Shown here: one piece after another, positions 30,967 to 40,747 of the stretch
How positions within the stretch are numbered: the stretch's first letter is position 1
Layout: each line of letters starts with the position of its first letter
Assembly: GCF_004793635.1 (NCBI RefSeq)
Contig: NZ_SRXV01000003.1
Coordinates: 434,001 to 498,000 of the forward strand
DNA from: Marinicauda pacifica
Lineage (GTDB): Bacteria; Pseudomonadota; Alphaproteobacteria; Caulobacterales; Maricaulaceae
DNA: 64,000 nucleotides
Reading direction: 5' to 3'
The notes under the pieces: model-generated
The model's database searches: none
Told to the model about the DNA's origin: nothing
Seen by the model: the letters and a program-made list of their open reading frames with translations, nothing else
Position numbers and translations under genes: made by a program

Positions 30967-32517
30967 ATGAGCGATATTACCGTCCCCCAGCTTGGCGAAT
31001 CCGTATCCGAAGCCACCGTCGGTGAGTGGCAGATTTCCGAAGGCGATGCGGTGAAGAAGGACGACATTCTCGTCGAACTCGAAACCGACAAGGTCTCCGT
31101 GGAAGTGCGCGCCGAAGCCGACGGCACTCTGACGAGCATCGCCGCCAAGGAAGGCGAGACGGTCGAGATCGGGGCCAAGCTCGGCGAACTGGGCTCAGGC
31201 GAGGCCAAGGCCTCCCAGCCGAAAGGCGACAAGGGCAACGACAAGAAGGAGGCCAGCGCCTCCAAGGCGTCCGGTGACGAGGGCGGCGCTTCCGGCTCCG
31301 GCGAACTGATCGACGCCAAGGTGCCGGTGATGGGCGAAAGCGTCTCCGAGGGGACGGCCGGCGAATGGGCGGTCAAGGTCGGCGACACCGTCGAGAAAGA
31401 CCAGACCCTGCTCGAGATCGAGACCGACAAGGTTGCCGTCGAGGTCCCGTCTCCCGAAGCCGGCGAGATCGAGGAACTCCTCGTCTCCGAGGGCGATTCG
31501 GTCGAGCCCGGTCAGGTGATCGCCAAGATCCGCGCCGGCGCCTCGGGCGGTAGCGCATCGAAGTCCAAATCGAAGGACGAGGCCAAATCCGCGGACAAGG
31601 AACCGGCCAGGGCCAAGTTGAAACCTTCAGGTGACGACGCCAAGGCGATGCCGTCCGCCCAGCGCGTCGCGCGGGAAAACGATCTCGACCTCTCCAAAGT
31701 CGAAGGCTCGGGCAAGGATGGCCGCGTGACCAAGGGCGACGCCCTCAAGGCGCTGGAAAGCGGCGCGAGCGCCCCGGCCAAGAGCGAAAGCAAGCCGTCC
31801 GCGCCGCGCGAGCTCGGTGAGCGCGAAGAGCGCGTGAAGATGACGCGCCTGCGCCAGACCATCGCCCGGCGCCTTAAGGAAGCCCAGAACAGCGCGGCGA
31901 TGCTGACGACCTATAACGAGGCGGACATGAGCGCGATCATGTCCCTGCGCAAACAGGTCCAGGACGATTTCACCAGCAAGCACGGCGTGAAGCTCGGCTT
32001 CATGAGCTTCTTCGTGAAGGCCTGCGTGACCGCGCTGCAGGACATCCCGGCCGTCAACGCCGAGATCGACGGCACCGACATCATCTACAAGAACCATTAC
32101 GATGTCGGCGTCGCAGTGGGCACCGACAAGGGCCTCGTCGTTCCGGTCGTGCGCGATTGCGACACCAAATCGCTCGCGCAGATCGAGAAGGACATCATCG
32201 ATCTCGGCAAGCGCGCGCGCGACGGCAAGCTGTCCATCGACGACATGCAGGGCGCGACCTTCACCATCTCCAATGGCGGGGTCTACGGCTCCCTGATGAG
32301 CTCGCCCATCCTGAACGCGCCCCAGTCCGGCATTCTGGGCATGCACAAGATCCAGGAACGCCCCATGGCCATCAATGGCGAGGTGAAGATCCGTCCGATG
32401 ATGTATCTGGCGCTCTCCTACGATCACCGCATCGTGGACGGCAAGGAAGCGGTGACCTTCCTGGTCCGCGTCAAGGAAAGCCTGGAGAAGCCCGAACGGC
32501 TCATCCTCGACATCTAG
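30967..32517 (+). CDS. sucB: Dihydrolipoyl succinyltransferase (E2), with two lipoyl domains
   Basis: The 516-aa core of the 2-oxoglutarate dehydrogenase complex. It has two lipoyl domains rather than the single one of E. coli: lipoylated lysines are K42 (ETDKVSVEV) and K155 (ETDKVAVEV). Each is followed by a flexible Lys/Ser/Ala/Asp-rich linker. The peripheral-subunit-binding domain lies about 226-262, and the catalytic domain from about 288 ends [15 protein letters not shown] with the active-site His and Asp. A strong terminator closes the sucA-sucB operon. Confidence 0.97.
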   Translation: MSDITVPQLGESVSEATVGEWQISEGDAVKKDDILVELETDKVSVEVRAEADGTLTSIAAKEGETVEIGAKLGELGSGEAKASQPKGDKGNDKKEASASKASGDEGGASGSGELIDAKVPVMGESVSEGTAGEWAVKVGDTVEKDQTLLEIETDKVAVEVPSPEAGEIEELLVSEGDSVEPGQVIAKIRAGASGGSASKSKSKDEAKSADKEPARAKLKPSGDDAKAMPSAQRVARENDLDLSKVEGSGKDGRVTKGDALKALESGASAPAKSESKPSAPRELGEREERVKMTRLRQTIARRLKEAQNSAAMLTTYNEADMSAIMSLRKQVQDDFTSKHGVKLGFMSFFVKACVTALQDIPAVNAEIDGTDIIYKNHYDVGVAVGTDKGLVVPVVRDCDTKSLAQIEKDIIDLGKRARDGKLSIDDMQGATFTISNGGVYGSLMSSPILNAPQSGILGMHKIQERPMAINGEVKIRPMMYLALSYDHRIVDGKEAVTFLVRVKESLEKPERLILDI

Positions 32518-32547
32518 GCCGGGCAGGCCCCTTTCCCGCAATCAAAG

Positions 32548-32576
32548 ACGCGCCCGGTTCGCCGGGCGCGTTTTTT
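32548..32576 (+). terminator. Intrinsic terminator of sucAB
   Basis: A perfect 10-bp stem (32548-32557 with 32562-32571) closed by a TTCG tetraloop and followed by a six-T run. Confidence 0.95.
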
Positions 32577-32635
32577 GTTGCCAATCGACAGCCTTTTTGC
32601 GCGTAATATAAAAAAACGTCAGGGGAGGACGCGTC

Positions 32636-33088
32636 ATGTCACTTGCAGCGACCGATACGGGAGGCCGCACGAGGGCCCCGGTCTGGTTCTGGGTCATCGC
32701 CATTCTGGCCGCGCTCTGGAACGCAGTGGGCGTGGTCGACTATGTGATGACGCAGTTTCGCGTCGACGCGTATATGTCCAGCTTCAGCGAGGAACAGCTC
32801 GCCTATTTCTACGGTTTCCCGAGCTGGTTCGTGGCGATCTGGGCAATCGCCGTTTTCAGCGCCTTCATCGCCTCCATCGGGCTCCTGGTGCGCAAGCGCT
32901 GGGCGGAACCGCTCTTCGGTCTCGCCTTTTTCCTCTTCCTGCTGAATCTGATCTACCAATACGCCTTCACCGGCGCCTACGCGATGATGGGGGCGGCCGG
33001 GCTCGGCGTCTCGCTTTTCATCGGCGTGTCGCTGCTGGGGCTGTTGTGGTTCTCGCGCTGGGCCGGCCAGAAGAAGATACTGCGCTAG
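32636..33088 (+). CDS. Predicted four-helix membrane protein
   Basis: A 150-aa integral membrane protein with helices near residues 17-40, 60-82, 90-112 and 118-142. The N-terminal pattern RAPVWFWVIAILAALWNAVGVVDYVMTQ and the SEEQLAYFYGFPSWFVAIWAI stretch belong to a small membrane family that I remember from alphaproteobacteria but for which no function is established. AGGGGAGG precedes the ATG. It lies between the sucB terminator and lpd. Confidence 0.65.
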   Translation: MSLAATDTGGRTRAPVWFWVIAILAALWNAVGVVDYVMTQFRVDAYMSSFSEEQLAYFYGFPSWFVAIWAIAVFSAFIASIGLLVRKRWAEPLFGLAFFLFLLNLIYQYAFTGAYAMMGAAGLGVSLFIGVSLLGLLWFSRWAGQKKILR

Positions 33089-33103
33089 CGCCCGCGCCTT
33101 CAG

Positions 33104-33370
33104 TCAGGACCCGGCCGGCGGACGCTTCTGTGAGCGGGACCTGAGCTCGAACATTGCCGCCACGAGCGAACCGACGATCGCGCCGGCAAATCCGGCCTCG
33201 AAGGCGAGAAAGAGGATGGCGCGCGAACCCATCGCGCCGGTCAGCGACACGGGCCCCAGGATCAGGGCCATCAGGACCCCCACGATTGCGCCGAGGACCA
33301 GCCCGCCTGCGCCGCCGATGAGAATGGCGCGCCAGAGGCTCTTGCGGGCTTGCGATACGGGTTGGCTCAT
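33104..33370 (-). CDS. Small predicted membrane protein
   Basis: An 88-aa protein with two glycine/alanine-rich hydrophobic helices (about residues 16-38 and 48-70) and a basic tail. AGGAGGCC lies upstream of the ATG on the minus strand. It is convergent with the four-helix membrane protein, 15 bp away. No family recognised. Confidence 0.6.
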   Translation of the reverse strand: MSQPVSQARKSLWRAILIGGAGGLVLGAIVGVLMALILGPVSLTGAMGSRAILFLAFEAGFAGAIVGSLVAAMFELRSRSQKRPPAGS

Positions 33371-33568
33371 GAGCAGGCCTCCTGTTGCTGGTTTGGCCTT
33401 CTATCTGACAACTCGCCGGACCAGCCTTGCGTTCCGCCCGCGCTTGGACACGCAGGTGAGTTGACGCGCGCGAGGCCGGGAGTAGGGTGCGCTGCAACAC
33501 GCCAATTTCGCGCGTCTCCGGAAGGGTCTGCTCCTCGCCAGCGCGCACTCAGACAAAGGATCTCACTC

Positions 33569-34972
33569 ATGGCCGATCAATACGACGTCGTGATCATCGG
33601 GGGCGGCCCCGGCGGCTATAACTGCGCCATTCGCGCCGGTCAGCTCGGTCTGAAGACGGCCTGCATCGAGAAGCGCGAAACGCTGGGCGGAACCTGTCTG
33701 AACGTCGGCTGCATCCCCTCCAAGGCGCTCCTGCACGCCAGCGAGCTCTACGAGGGCGCGAAGAAGGACTTTGCCGGCTATGGCATCGAATTCGAGGCGC
33801 TCAAGCTCAATCTCGAGCAGATGATGGCCCAGAAGGACGACGCGGTGAAAGGTCTCACCGACGGCGTCAAGTTCCTGCTGAAGAAGAACAAGGTCGACCA
33901 CATTACCGGCACTGGCAAAATCAAGTCGAAGACCGAGGTCGAGGTGACCGATGCCGACGGCAAGACCCAGATCCTGAAGACGAAGAATATCGTCATCGCG
34001 ACCGGCTCCGAAGTGACGCCCCTGCCGGGTGTCGAGATCGATGAGGAGCGTATCGTCTCCTCCACCGGCGCGCTGGAACTCAAGGAAGTGCCCAAGAAGC
34101 TGGTCCTGGTCGGCGCCGGCGTGATCGGTCTGGAACTCGGCTCGGTCTGGCGGCGCCTCGGCGCCGAGGTTGAGGTCGTCGAATTCCTCGATCACTGCCT
34201 GCCCGGTCTCGACAAGGAAGTCTCCAAGGCCGCGCGCAAGCTGTTCGAGAAGCAGGGCCTGAAATTCCACTTCAGCCGCAAGGTCACCGGCGTCGAAAAG
34301 CTCAAGACCAAGCTGAAAGTGTCCACCGAGGCCGCCGATGGCGGCGATGCCCAGACGATGGATGCCGACATCGTCATCGTCTGCATCGGGCGGCGGCCCT
34401 ACACCCAGGGCCTCGGCCTGGAGAATGTCGGCATCGAGCCGGACAAGCGCGGCGTGATCGCCAACGATCATTTCAGGACCAGCGTCGACAACATCTGGGT
34501 CGTCGGGGACACCACGACCGGGCCGATGCTGGCGCACAAGGCCGAAGATGAGGGCACGGCCTGCGCCGAGCTCATCGCGGGCAAGGCCGGGCACGTCAAT
34601 TACGATGCGATCCCGACCGTGGTCTACACCTATCCCGAGATCGCCGGTGTGGGCGCGACGGAGGAGCAGCTCAAGGAAGCCGGGCGCGACTACAAGGTGG
34701 GCAAATTCCCCTTCCAGGCCAATTCGCGCGGGCGCACCAACCACACCACGGACGGGTTCGTGAAAGTGCTCGCCGACGCGAAGACCGACGAGATCCTGGG
34801 CGCCCATATCATCGGGCCGAATGGCGGCGAGCTGATCGCCGAGCTGGCCCTGGCGATGGAATTCAAGGCCGCATCCGAGGATGTGGCGCGCACCTGTCAC
34901 GCCCACCCGACCCTGTCGGAAGCGGTGCGTCAGGCGGCCATGGCGGTCGAAGGCTGGGCCATGCAGATGTAG
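33569..34972 (+). CDS. lpd: Dihydrolipoamide dehydrogenase (E3)
   Basis: The 467-aa flavoprotein that reoxidises lipoyl groups, serving SucA-SucB and probably other dehydrogenase complexes. It has the FAD Rossmann motif [10 protein letters not shown], the redox-active disulfide C43/C48 in [13 protein letters not shown], the second NAD motif [11 protein letters not shown], and the C-terminal His-Glu pair in [12 protein letters not shown] 33569 with AAAGGA upstream is chosen; upstream in-frame sequence is non-coding in character. It is transcribed separately from sucAB, after two small membrane-protein genes. Confidence 0.97.
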   Translation: MADQYDVVIIGGGPGGYNCAIRAGQLGLKTACIEKRETLGGTCLNVGCIPSKALLHASELYEGAKKDFAGYGIEFEALKLNLEQMMAQKDDAVKGLTDGVKFLLKKNKVDHITGTGKIKSKTEVEVTDADGKTQILKTKNIVIATGSEVTPLPGVEIDEERIVSSTGALELKEVPKKLVLVGAGVIGLELGSVWRRLGAEVEVVEFLDHCLPGLDKEVSKAARKLFEKQGLKFHFSRKVTGVEKLKTKLKVSTEAADGGDAQTMDADIVIVCIGRRPYTQGLGLENVGIEPDKRGVIANDHFRTSVDNIWVVGDTTTGPMLAHKAEDEGTACAELIAGKAGHVNYDAIPTVVYTYPEIAGVGATEEQLKEAGRDYKVGKFPFQANSRGRTNHTTDGFVKVLADAKTDEILGAHIIGPNGGELIAELALAMEFKAASEDVARTCHAHPTLSEAVRQAAMAVEGWAMQM

Positions 34973-35067
34973 GCCCTGCACGGCCGACACATAAGTTTTA
35001 GATTACAGGGCACGCAAATCCGCCTAGATCGGGCGGGTGAGCGAGGCAGCGAGGAAGGCTGACATCG

Positions 35068-35646
35068 ATGGGTGTTTCCCCGTCAGGGACGCAGTTTTCA
35101 GGTCCGGTTGTCGAAACCGGGCGGCTGACCCTGATTGCCTTCGATCCCCATCTGGCCCGGCTTCAGAGCGAGGATCGCGAAGGCTTCTTCGCCGCGCTCG
35201 GCGTGAAGTACGAGCCTTCCTGGCCGCCCGAGCTGACGACCGCCGAGACCATGGACTGGATGGCGGGGCATCTGGAATCCCGGCCGGACACTGCCGGCTG
35301 GTATAGCTGGGTCTTCACCATGGATGTGGGCCCCGGACAGGAGCCGCGCCTGGTCGGCATTGGCGGGTTTCACGGTCCGCCCGGCGCGGACGGCTGCATC
35401 GAGATCAGCTATTCCATGCTGCCCAGCTTCCGCGAGCAGGGCCTGGCCACCGAGGCAGTCCTGGGCCTGCTCAGCTGGGCGGAGGCTCAGCCCGGTGTGA
35501 GCAAGGTGACCGCCTCCACCCTCACCCACCTCTATGCCGCCCGCCGCGTGCTGGAAAAGGCCGGCTTCTCGCTTGTGGGCGAGCGTGAAACCGGCGAGGG
35601 CCGCGTCAGCGACTTTGCCCTCGATCTTCCTGCGTCAGCCGGCTGA
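35068..35646 (+). CDS. GNAT-family N-acetyltransferase
   Basis: A 192-aa acyl-CoA-dependent acetyltransferase of the RimJ/RimL-like type. VETGRLTLIAFDPH at the N-terminus and SYSMLPSFREQGLATEAVLGLLSWA (acetyl-CoA-binding motif with the R/Q-x-x-G-x-A variant, near residues 118-142) followed by NxxxxRVLEKAGF-like TLTHLYAARRVLEKAGF identify the fold. The acceptor is unknown. It stands alone after lpd. Confidence 0.82.
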   Translation: MGVSPSGTQFSGPVVETGRLTLIAFDPHLARLQSEDREGFFAALGVKYEPSWPPELTTAETMDWMAGHLESRPDTAGWYSWVFTMDVGPGQEPRLVGIGGFHGPPGADGCIEISYSMLPSFREQGLATEAVLGLLSWAEAQPGVSKVTASTLTHLYAARRVLEKAGFSLVGERETGEGRVSDFALDLPASAG

Positions 35647-35763
35647 CGCGCGCAGCGCTAGAACCGGCCTGCGGCGCGCGCGCCGAGTGCATATGCCTTG
35701 ATGCCATGCGGACGCGCGCCCCGGTTGCACCGGCGCATTTCGCGCTGACACGGCGCGAACGGA

Positions 35764-35775
35764 GAGGTTAACCTC
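35764..35775. promoter_or_regulatory. Perfect palindrome upstream of the acyl-CoA dehydrogenase gene
   Basis: GAGGTTAACCTC, a 12-bp perfect palindrome ending 23 bp before the ATG at 35799, a position suitable for a repressor operator. Confidence 0.4.
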
Positions 35776-35798
35776 CTCGCAAATCAGGAGGAGCGCCG

Positions 35799-36941
35799 AT
35801 GAAGAACCCGTTCGAGACGCCCGAGCGCGCCGCCTTTCGCGATAGCGTCGAACGCTTCGTGAAACGCGAGATCGCGCCGCATGGCGAAGACTGGGACGAG
35901 GCCGGCGATTTTCCCTGGGAGCTGCATGAGAAAGCCGGCGCCCTGGGCCTGTTCGGCTTCGGGATCGACGAGGCCTATGGCGGCCTGGGATTCGATGACG
36001 CCTTCATGCGTCTCGAGAGCGGGATTGCGCTCGCCTACGGCGCGCCGGGCGGCGTGAATGCCTCTCTGGGCGCCCGCAACATCATGACCGGGCCGATCGC
36101 GGCGCTGGCGAGCGACGCCATCAAGGCCGAAGTCCTGCCCGGCATCGTCAGCGGACGCGAGGGCGGCGCGCTGGCGATGACCGAGCCCTCAGGCGGATCG
36201 GACCTCTCCCGCCTGACGGCCAGCGCCCGGCGCGACGGGGACACGTTTATCCTGGACGGGGAGAAGACCTTCATCACCGGCGGCATGAAGGCGCGCTGGT
36301 TCGTGGTCGGCGCGCGCACGGGCGGGGAGGGGTTTGGCGGCATCTCGCTTTTTCTGGTCGAGGCCGGCACGCCCGGCTTCACGCGAACCGCGCTCGACCG
36401 GAAAATGGGATGGTGGAGTTCGGACACGGCCAGCCTGCATTTTGACGCCGTGCAGGTGCCCGCCCACCGCCAGCTTGGCGAGGAGGGTGTCTGCCTGCTC
36501 GCCATCATGAATAACTTCAACTATGAGCGTCTCGCCCTCGCGGCCGGCTGCCTCGGCATGGCGCGGCGCTGCTTTGACGACGCGGTCGCATGGGCAAAAC
36601 AGCGCGAGACCTTCGGCAAGCCCCTCATCTCCCACCAGGTCATCCGCCACAAGATCGCGGATATGAGCGCGCGCATCGACGCGCTCCATGCCTATCTCCT
36701 GCACATCGCGTGGACTCTGAACGAGGGCGAGATCCCGGCCGCCGAGCTCGCCAAGGTGAAATTCACCGCCAGCCAGACCGCAGAATACTGCGCCAGCCAG
36801 GCGATGCAGATTCTCGGCGGGGCGGGCTATCTGCGCGGCCAGGCGGTCGAGCGCATCTATCGCGAGGTCAAGGTCATGGCGATCGGCGGGGGCTCCGAAG
36901 AGATCATGAAGGACCTCGCCTTCCGGCAGATGAGCCTTTAG
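35799..36941 (+). CDS. Acyl-CoA dehydrogenase
   Basis: A 380-aa FAD enzyme that introduces a 2,3-double bond into an acyl-CoA. Typical landmarks: AMTEPSGGSDLSRL (FAD contact), KTFITGGMKARWFVV, GWWSSDTASLHFDAVQVP, and QILGGAGYLRGQAVERIYREVKVMAIGGGSEEIMKDL with the C-terminal FAD/substrate region. The catalytic base is probably the Glu in that last stretch, as in medium/short-chain enzymes. CAGGAGG precedes the start. No other fatty-acid genes adjoin it, so chain-length specificity cannot be assigned. Confidence 0.92.
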   Translation: MKNPFETPERAAFRDSVERFVKREIAPHGEDWDEAGDFPWELHEKAGALGLFGFGIDEAYGGLGFDDAFMRLESGIALAYGAPGGVNASLGARNIMTGPIAALASDAIKAEVLPGIVSGREGGALAMTEPSGGSDLSRLTASARRDGDTFILDGEKTFITGGMKARWFVVGARTGGEGFGGISLFLVEAGTPGFTRTALDRKMGWWSSDTASLHFDAVQVPAHRQLGEEGVCLLAIMNNFNYERLALAAGCLGMARRCFDDAVAWAKQRETFGKPLISHQVIRHKIADMSARIDALHAYLLHIAWTLNEGEIPAAELAKVKFTASQTAEYCASQAMQILGGAGYLRGQAVERIYREVKVMAIGGGSEEIMKDLAFRQMSL

Positions 36942-37027
36942 CGCCACGTTAACCGCCTTTGCTAAGCCGTCCTTAGCCCTTCTCTGACAGGGTTGGATCT
37001 CCTTGGCAGGCTAGCGGGGCGGCGCAC

Positions 37028-38194
37028 GTGCTCATCCAGAAACCCAATGACCTCAAGCGCCTGGTGCGCGGAGGCTGCTCGCCGCGGGTGCTGGATCTGT
37101 ACGGCTTGCACCAGCGCTTTCCCGATCTGAAGGAGTCACCCAAGCCGTTGTTTCACAACGACCGGCTCAATCGCTGCTTCCTCATCAAGCACAATCTGCG
37201 CCGGCACGAGGCAAGCTTCGTCTATTCGCGCCGGTCCATCGTGACCAAGCTGGTCCTGCCGATCGACCGCCACGACCTCAATCTCGGCGCGTTCTGGATG
37301 TTCCTGGAATCGGGCAATTTCGAAACCCGGCTGGTCGAGTTCATGGGCCGTCTCGACGGTCCGGAAGACGACCCGACCCTGAACGAACAATTCATCGACG
37401 ACATGGAGACGCTGCAGATCCTGTCGCGCAGCCCCTCCTTCGACCCCTATCTGCTGAAGGTCCAGTTCGGCAGCCGCGAGATCGACCCGCGCTTCCTGAC
37501 GCTCAACCACCACGACGAACCGCAACTGCGCGCCTTCGTGTTCGACCACATGGCCGAGATCGGCCAGCTGGCGACGAGCGGCAAGACCTCGCAGAAAAAG
37601 TCAGAACGCCTGGCGAAAGTCCTGTTCGAGGAAGCCGAGAGCCAGGCCCGCGACCAGTTGCGCTATGCGCTGCACATGGTGGAGTCCGAGTTCAACGAGG
37701 GCGTCTACGGCTGGAAGGGCATTTTATACTACATGTGGTCGACCGACACGCTCGCCCGCAGCCTGACCCAGCTCCTGACCGACCTGGCGACCCTGGAACG
37801 CGAGGACCGGGTCTATCGCCACCGCCCGCTCCAGCGGCCGATCATCAATATGCGCGACTGTATCCGCGTGCGCTGGGACGAGCTGAAACAGGCGCGCATG
37901 ACCTATCTGGAAACGGTCGCGCGCTTCGTGCGCGATGGTGAGCCGCAATCGATGTGCACGCTGCTGCTGCGCGCACCGGACCTGTTCCGCTCGATCGGCG
38001 ATCACGTTGCCGCGCTGACCCACCTGACCACCTACTGGACCTACTGGAAGCGCCAGAACCGGCTGGGCCGGGTCACCCACGAGGATGCCTGCCAGCTCCT
38101 CCCCAGCCTGTCGAGCGCCATCGCGCGCGAGGACGACGCGGCCAGCGTCGACTGGGCCGAATTTGCCACCTTCCAGCGCCTGCGCACCGGCTGA
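37028..38194 (+). CDS. Protein of unknown function, 388 aa
   Basis: A soluble, arginine- and leucine-rich protein with no signal peptide, membrane helix or motif I recognise. It is mostly alpha-helical in outline and has an internal tryptophan/tyrosine-rich helix (GVYGWKGILYYMWSTDTLA, about residues 233-251). The start is a GTG at 37028 and is not certain. Just upstream is an inverted repeat GCTAAG-N5-CTTAGC (36961-36977) that may be regulatory. Codon use is native, so the gene is probably long resident. Confidence 0.6.
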   Translation: MLIQKPNDLKRLVRGGCSPRVLDLYGLHQRFPDLKESPKPLFHNDRLNRCFLIKHNLRRHEASFVYSRRSIVTKLVLPIDRHDLNLGAFWMFLESGNFETRLVEFMGRLDGPEDDPTLNEQFIDDMETLQILSRSPSFDPYLLKVQFGSREIDPRFLTLNHHDEPQLRAFVFDHMAEIGQLATSGKTSQKKSERLAKVLFEEAESQARDQLRYALHMVESEFNEGVYGWKGILYYMWSTDTLARSLTQLLTDLATLEREDRVYRHRPLQRPIINMRDCIRVRWDELKQARMTYLETVARFVRDGEPQSMCTLLLRAPDLFRSIGDHVAALTHLTTYWTYWKRQNRLGRVTHEDACQLLPSLSSAIAREDDAASVDWAEFATFQRLRTG

Positions 38195-38235
38195 CACTCG
38201 TCACCCCGATCCCGCTTTTCCCGACTCTTCCTCTT

Positions 38236-38365
38236 TCCTGACGCAAGTCAGGACCCAGAGAGCGTGGGGCGCCATCGCCTCCAGCGTGTGAGTCCGTCTG
38301 TGCGGAGACCCGGACGCCATCCCCGGTCGTGTCCCACGATCCCGGGATCCCAGCATTCGCTGGGA
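38236..38365. repeat. Probable dispersed intergenic repeat element
   Basis: A 130-bp non-coding segment with a hairpin at each end: TCCTGAC-GCAA-GTCAGGA (38236-38253) and TCCCAGC-ATTC-GCTGGGA (38348-38365). A 12-bp palindrome, GATCCCGGGATC (38338-38349), overlaps the second. The phrasing, read on the minus strand, is typical of short repeats scattered between alphaproteobacterial genes. Only one copy is in this window, so repetition elsewhere is inference. It lies between the unknown 388-aa gene and rplS. Confidence 0.5.
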
Positions 38366-38418
38366 AAGAGCAGGAGGAAGGCTTCACCGCCTCTACCGAA
38401 CGCCACCCCGGCACAACG

Positions 38419-38448
38419 AAAAACGCCCGCCGGAAAACCGGCGGGCGT
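38419..38448 (-). terminator. Intrinsic terminator of the ffh-rplS operon
   Basis: Read on the minus strand, an 11-bp perfect stem (arms 38438-38448 and 38423-38433) with a TTTT loop and a T-run, 28 bp after the rplS stop. Confidence 0.92.
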
Positions 38449-38475
38449 CTTGATCGGGTCGGTCGCGCAAATGCC

Positions 38476-38877
38476 TTAGGACTTGCTGCCCTTGGGCGGG
38501 CGCGCTTCGATACCGTGACCGGTCGTACGCTCGGAAATCCGGGCCGACTTGCCGCGGCGATCGCGCAGATAGTACAGCTTGGCGCGGCGCACATGGCCTT
38601 TTTTCTTGATCTCGATGGACTCGATCAGCGGGGAGTAGAGCTGGAAGACCCGCTCGACGCCTTCGCCGAAGGAAATCTTGCGGACCGTGAAGCTCTGGTT
38701 CAGGCCGGAGCCGGACCGGGCGATGCACACGCCGTCGAAGCGCTGAACACGCTGGCGCTCGCCTTCACGAATCCACACATTGACCGACAGGGTATCGCCT
38801 GCGGAAAAATCGGGATGGGTCTTTTCGCCCATCACGCGGGAGGCTTCTTCCTGCTCGAGCTGTTGGATCAGGTTCAT
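38476..38877 (-). CDS. rplS: 50S ribosomal protein L19
   Basis: A 133-aa ribosomal protein at the 30S-50S interface. [47 protein letters not shown] (quoted by its ends: residues 24-56), [17 protein letters not shown] and [18 protein letters not shown] are classic L19. Its start overlaps the trmD stop by four bases, so it is the translationally coupled last gene of the operon ffh-rpsP-rimM-trmD-rplS. Confidence 0.97.
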   Translation of the reverse strand: MNLIQQLEQEEASRVMGEKTHPDFSAGDTLSVNVWIREGERQRVQRFDGVCIARSGSGLNQSFTVRKISFGEGVERVFQLYSPLIESIEIKKKGHVRRAKLYYLRDRRGKSARISERTTGHGIEARPPKGSKS

Positions 38878-39578
38878 CGCTCTTCTCCATCACGCCGCTG
38901 ATATCTCGACCAGAGATCCGGCCGGCGCCGTTGCGTTATCTCTTCACTCTTCTCACGCCGCCAGCGTTCGACCTTTGCGTGGTCGCCCGAAAGCAGCACG
39001 TCGGGGATGTCCCGGCCCTCCCAGACCCGCGGACGGGTGTAGTGAGGATATTCGAGACAATCGCCCTCGAAACTCTCGTCTTCGGTCGAGGCCAGCTTGC
39101 CGAGCACGCCGGGGATCAGTCTCACGCAAGCCTCGATGAGGTATTGCGCGGGAATTTCACCGCCGGCCAGCACGGCGTCGCCGATACTCACCTCTTCCAT
39201 CTGCCTGGCTTCGATGACCCGTTCGTCGAGGCCTTCGAAACGTCCGCAGAACACGACAACGCCCGGACCGCCCGCCCATTCCCGAACCCGGGCCTGGGTC
39301 AGCGGTTTTCCGCGCGGTGTCATGTAGATCAACGGGCGCGAGCCGAGCTCGACGCTGTCGATCGCCGCCGCCGCCACGTCGGGGCGCAGCACCATACCAG
39401 GGCCGCCGCCAGCAGGCGTGTCGTCAACGGAGGCGTGCTTATGACGGGAAAACGACCGGATGTCCACCGTCTCCAGCGCCCAAATGCCGTTCTTTCTGGC
39501 AGTTTCCAGCAGTGAAACTCCCAGCGCCCCGGGAAAGGCCTCCGGATACAGGGTCAGGCATGTCGCAGTGAAGGTCAT
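38874..39578 (-). CDS. trmD: tRNA (guanine-37-N1)-methyltransferase
   Basis: The 234-aa SPOUT enzyme that methylates G37 of tRNAs reading CNN codons, preventing +1 frameshifting. The trefoil-knot SAM site is visible in [15 protein letters not shown] and [17 protein letters not shown], with the N-terminal [15 protein letters not shown] start and [13 protein letters not shown]. Its start overlaps the rimM stop and its own stop overlaps rplS (both ATGA), giving a tightly coupled trio. Confidence 0.97.
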   Translation of the reverse strand: MTFTATCLTLYPEAFPGALGVSLLETARKNGIWALETVDIRSFSRHKHASVDDTPAGGGPGMVLRPDVAAAAIDSVELGSRPLIYMTPRGKPLTQARVREWAGGPGVVVFCGRFEGLDERVIEARQMEEVSIGDAVLAGGEIPAQYLIEACVRLIPGVLGKLASTEDESFEGDCLEYPHYTRPRVWEGRDIPDVLLSGDHAKVERWRREKSEEITQRRRPDLWSRYQRRDGEER

Positions 39579-40108
39579 GCGTCCCCGTCCCCTGCCTCCT
39601 CCGCCGCCTCCGCCTCTGGCGGGTTGGCGACCAGCTTGCCGGCTTTCAGGTCCAGATGGGGCACCGCCTCCTTGGTGAAGGGCAGATACCAGACGCCGTC
39701 CGGCCCGGTAATTTCCAGAAGATCGCCCGCGCCGAAATTCTGCACCGCCTTGACCTGACCCAGCGGCGCGCCGCCGGCATCTTCCACCGCCAGCCCGACC
39801 AGGTCGGAATAGTAGAACTCGTCCTCGTCCGGCTCGGGCAGCGCGGCGCGCGGCACGTAGAGCAGCGTGCCCTTCATCGCCAGCAGGGCTTCGCGCGTCG
39901 TATCCTCCTCGAACACGACGATCACCGTCTCCCCGCCCGAATGGCGCGCGCGCCGGGGCGTGAACACGACCTCGCCCGTCTCGTCCAGGAAGGGGCCGTA
40001 GCTCGCCAGCATGGCCGGATCGCCGAACGCGCGCACTTTCGCCTCGCCCTGCACGCCATGCGCGCCGGCGATGGCACCGATAACGACGAGGTCGGGTTTG
40101 GCAGCCAT
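39575..40108 (-). CDS. rimM: 16S rRNA processing protein RimM
   Basis: A 177-aa maturation factor for the 30S subunit head that binds S19. The N-terminal RimM domain starts VVIGAIAGAHGVQGEAKVRAF, and the C-terminal PRC-like barrel carries YYSDLVGLAV and YLPFTKEAVP. A short acidic Ala/Glu tail ends the protein. It lies between rpsP and trmD as in most proteobacteria; a hairpin precedes it. Confidence 0.95.
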   Translation of the reverse strand: MAAKPDLVVIGAIAGAHGVQGEAKVRAFGDPAMLASYGPFLDETGEVVFTPRRARHSGGETVIVVFEEDTTREALLAMKGTLLYVPRAALPEPDEDEFYYSDLVGLAVEDAGGAPLGQVKAVQNFGAGDLLEITGPDGVWYLPFTKEAVPHLDLKAGKLVANPPEAEAAEEAGDGDA

Positions 40109-40136
40109 GCAGACAGTCTAGCCTCTAACGGCGAAA

Positions 40137-40162
40137 TCCCGGAGCCTTGAAGGGCTCCGGGA
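40137..40162 (-). terminator. Hairpin between rpsP and rimM, probable attenuator
   Basis: A 10-bp perfect stem (40137-40146 with 40153-40162) and 6-nt loop; on the minus strand it is followed by TTTCG. The short T-tail suggests partial termination, which would make S16 more abundant than RimM and TrmD. Confidence 0.6.
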
Positions 40163-40228
40163 GGTCACGATTCACGCGTCCCGCACACGCTGTCGCGGGC
40201 AGGGCGGCCAGGTCGAAGGCGAAAAGCC

Positions 40229-40723
40229 TTACGACTTGGTCTCTTCGGACGTTTCGGCTTCGGCCGGCGCTTCGTCAGCCTTGGCCTCTTCGGCCGGGGC
40301 TTCGGCAGCGGCCTCTTCGGCAGGCGCGTCTTCGGCAGCCGGAGCTGCGGCCGCGGCCTTGGCTTCTTCCTCGGCTTCCTTCTTGGCCGCTTCCTTCTCG
40401 GCGCGCTCGGCTTCGCGCTCCTTGGCCTTCTCGCCCGGCGTGCCCTTCTTCGGGTTGTCGCCGTGCTTCCACTCGACCAGGCCGGCATCGGCCAGGAAGC
40501 GCGCCACGCGATCGGTCGGCACCGCGCCGTGCTTCAGCCATTCGGCCGCACGCTCGGTGTCGATCTTGACGCGCTCTTCGCTGTCCTTGGGGAGCATCGG
40601 ATTGTAGGAGCCGATTTTCTCGATGAAGCGGCCATCGCGCGGATCGCGGGCATCGGCCACGACGATGCGGTAGTAGGGGCGCTTCTTCGCGCCACCGCGG
40701 GAAAGACGGATTTTAACAGCCAT
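40229..40723 (-). CDS. rpsP: 30S ribosomal protein S16 with long acidic C-terminal extension
   Basis: The first ~80 residues are a normal S16 ([59 protein letters not shown]). The remaining half of the 164-aa protein is a Lys/Glu stretch followed by a low-complexity Ala/Glu/Pro tail, roughly doubling the family length. Extensions of this kind occur in alphaproteobacteria; the role is unknown. It follows ffh by 24 bp on the minus strand. Confidence 0.96.
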   Translation of the reverse strand: MAVKIRLSRGGAKKRPYYRIVVADARDPRDGRFIEKIGSYNPMLPKDSEERVKIDTERAAEWLKHGAVPTDRVARFLADAGLVEWKHGDNPKKGTPGEKAKEREAERAEKEAAKKEAEEEAKAAAAAPAAEDAPAEEAAAEAPAEEAKADEAPAEAETSEETKS

Positions 40724-40747
40724 AGTTCAAGTCCTTTTAAGGTCAGA

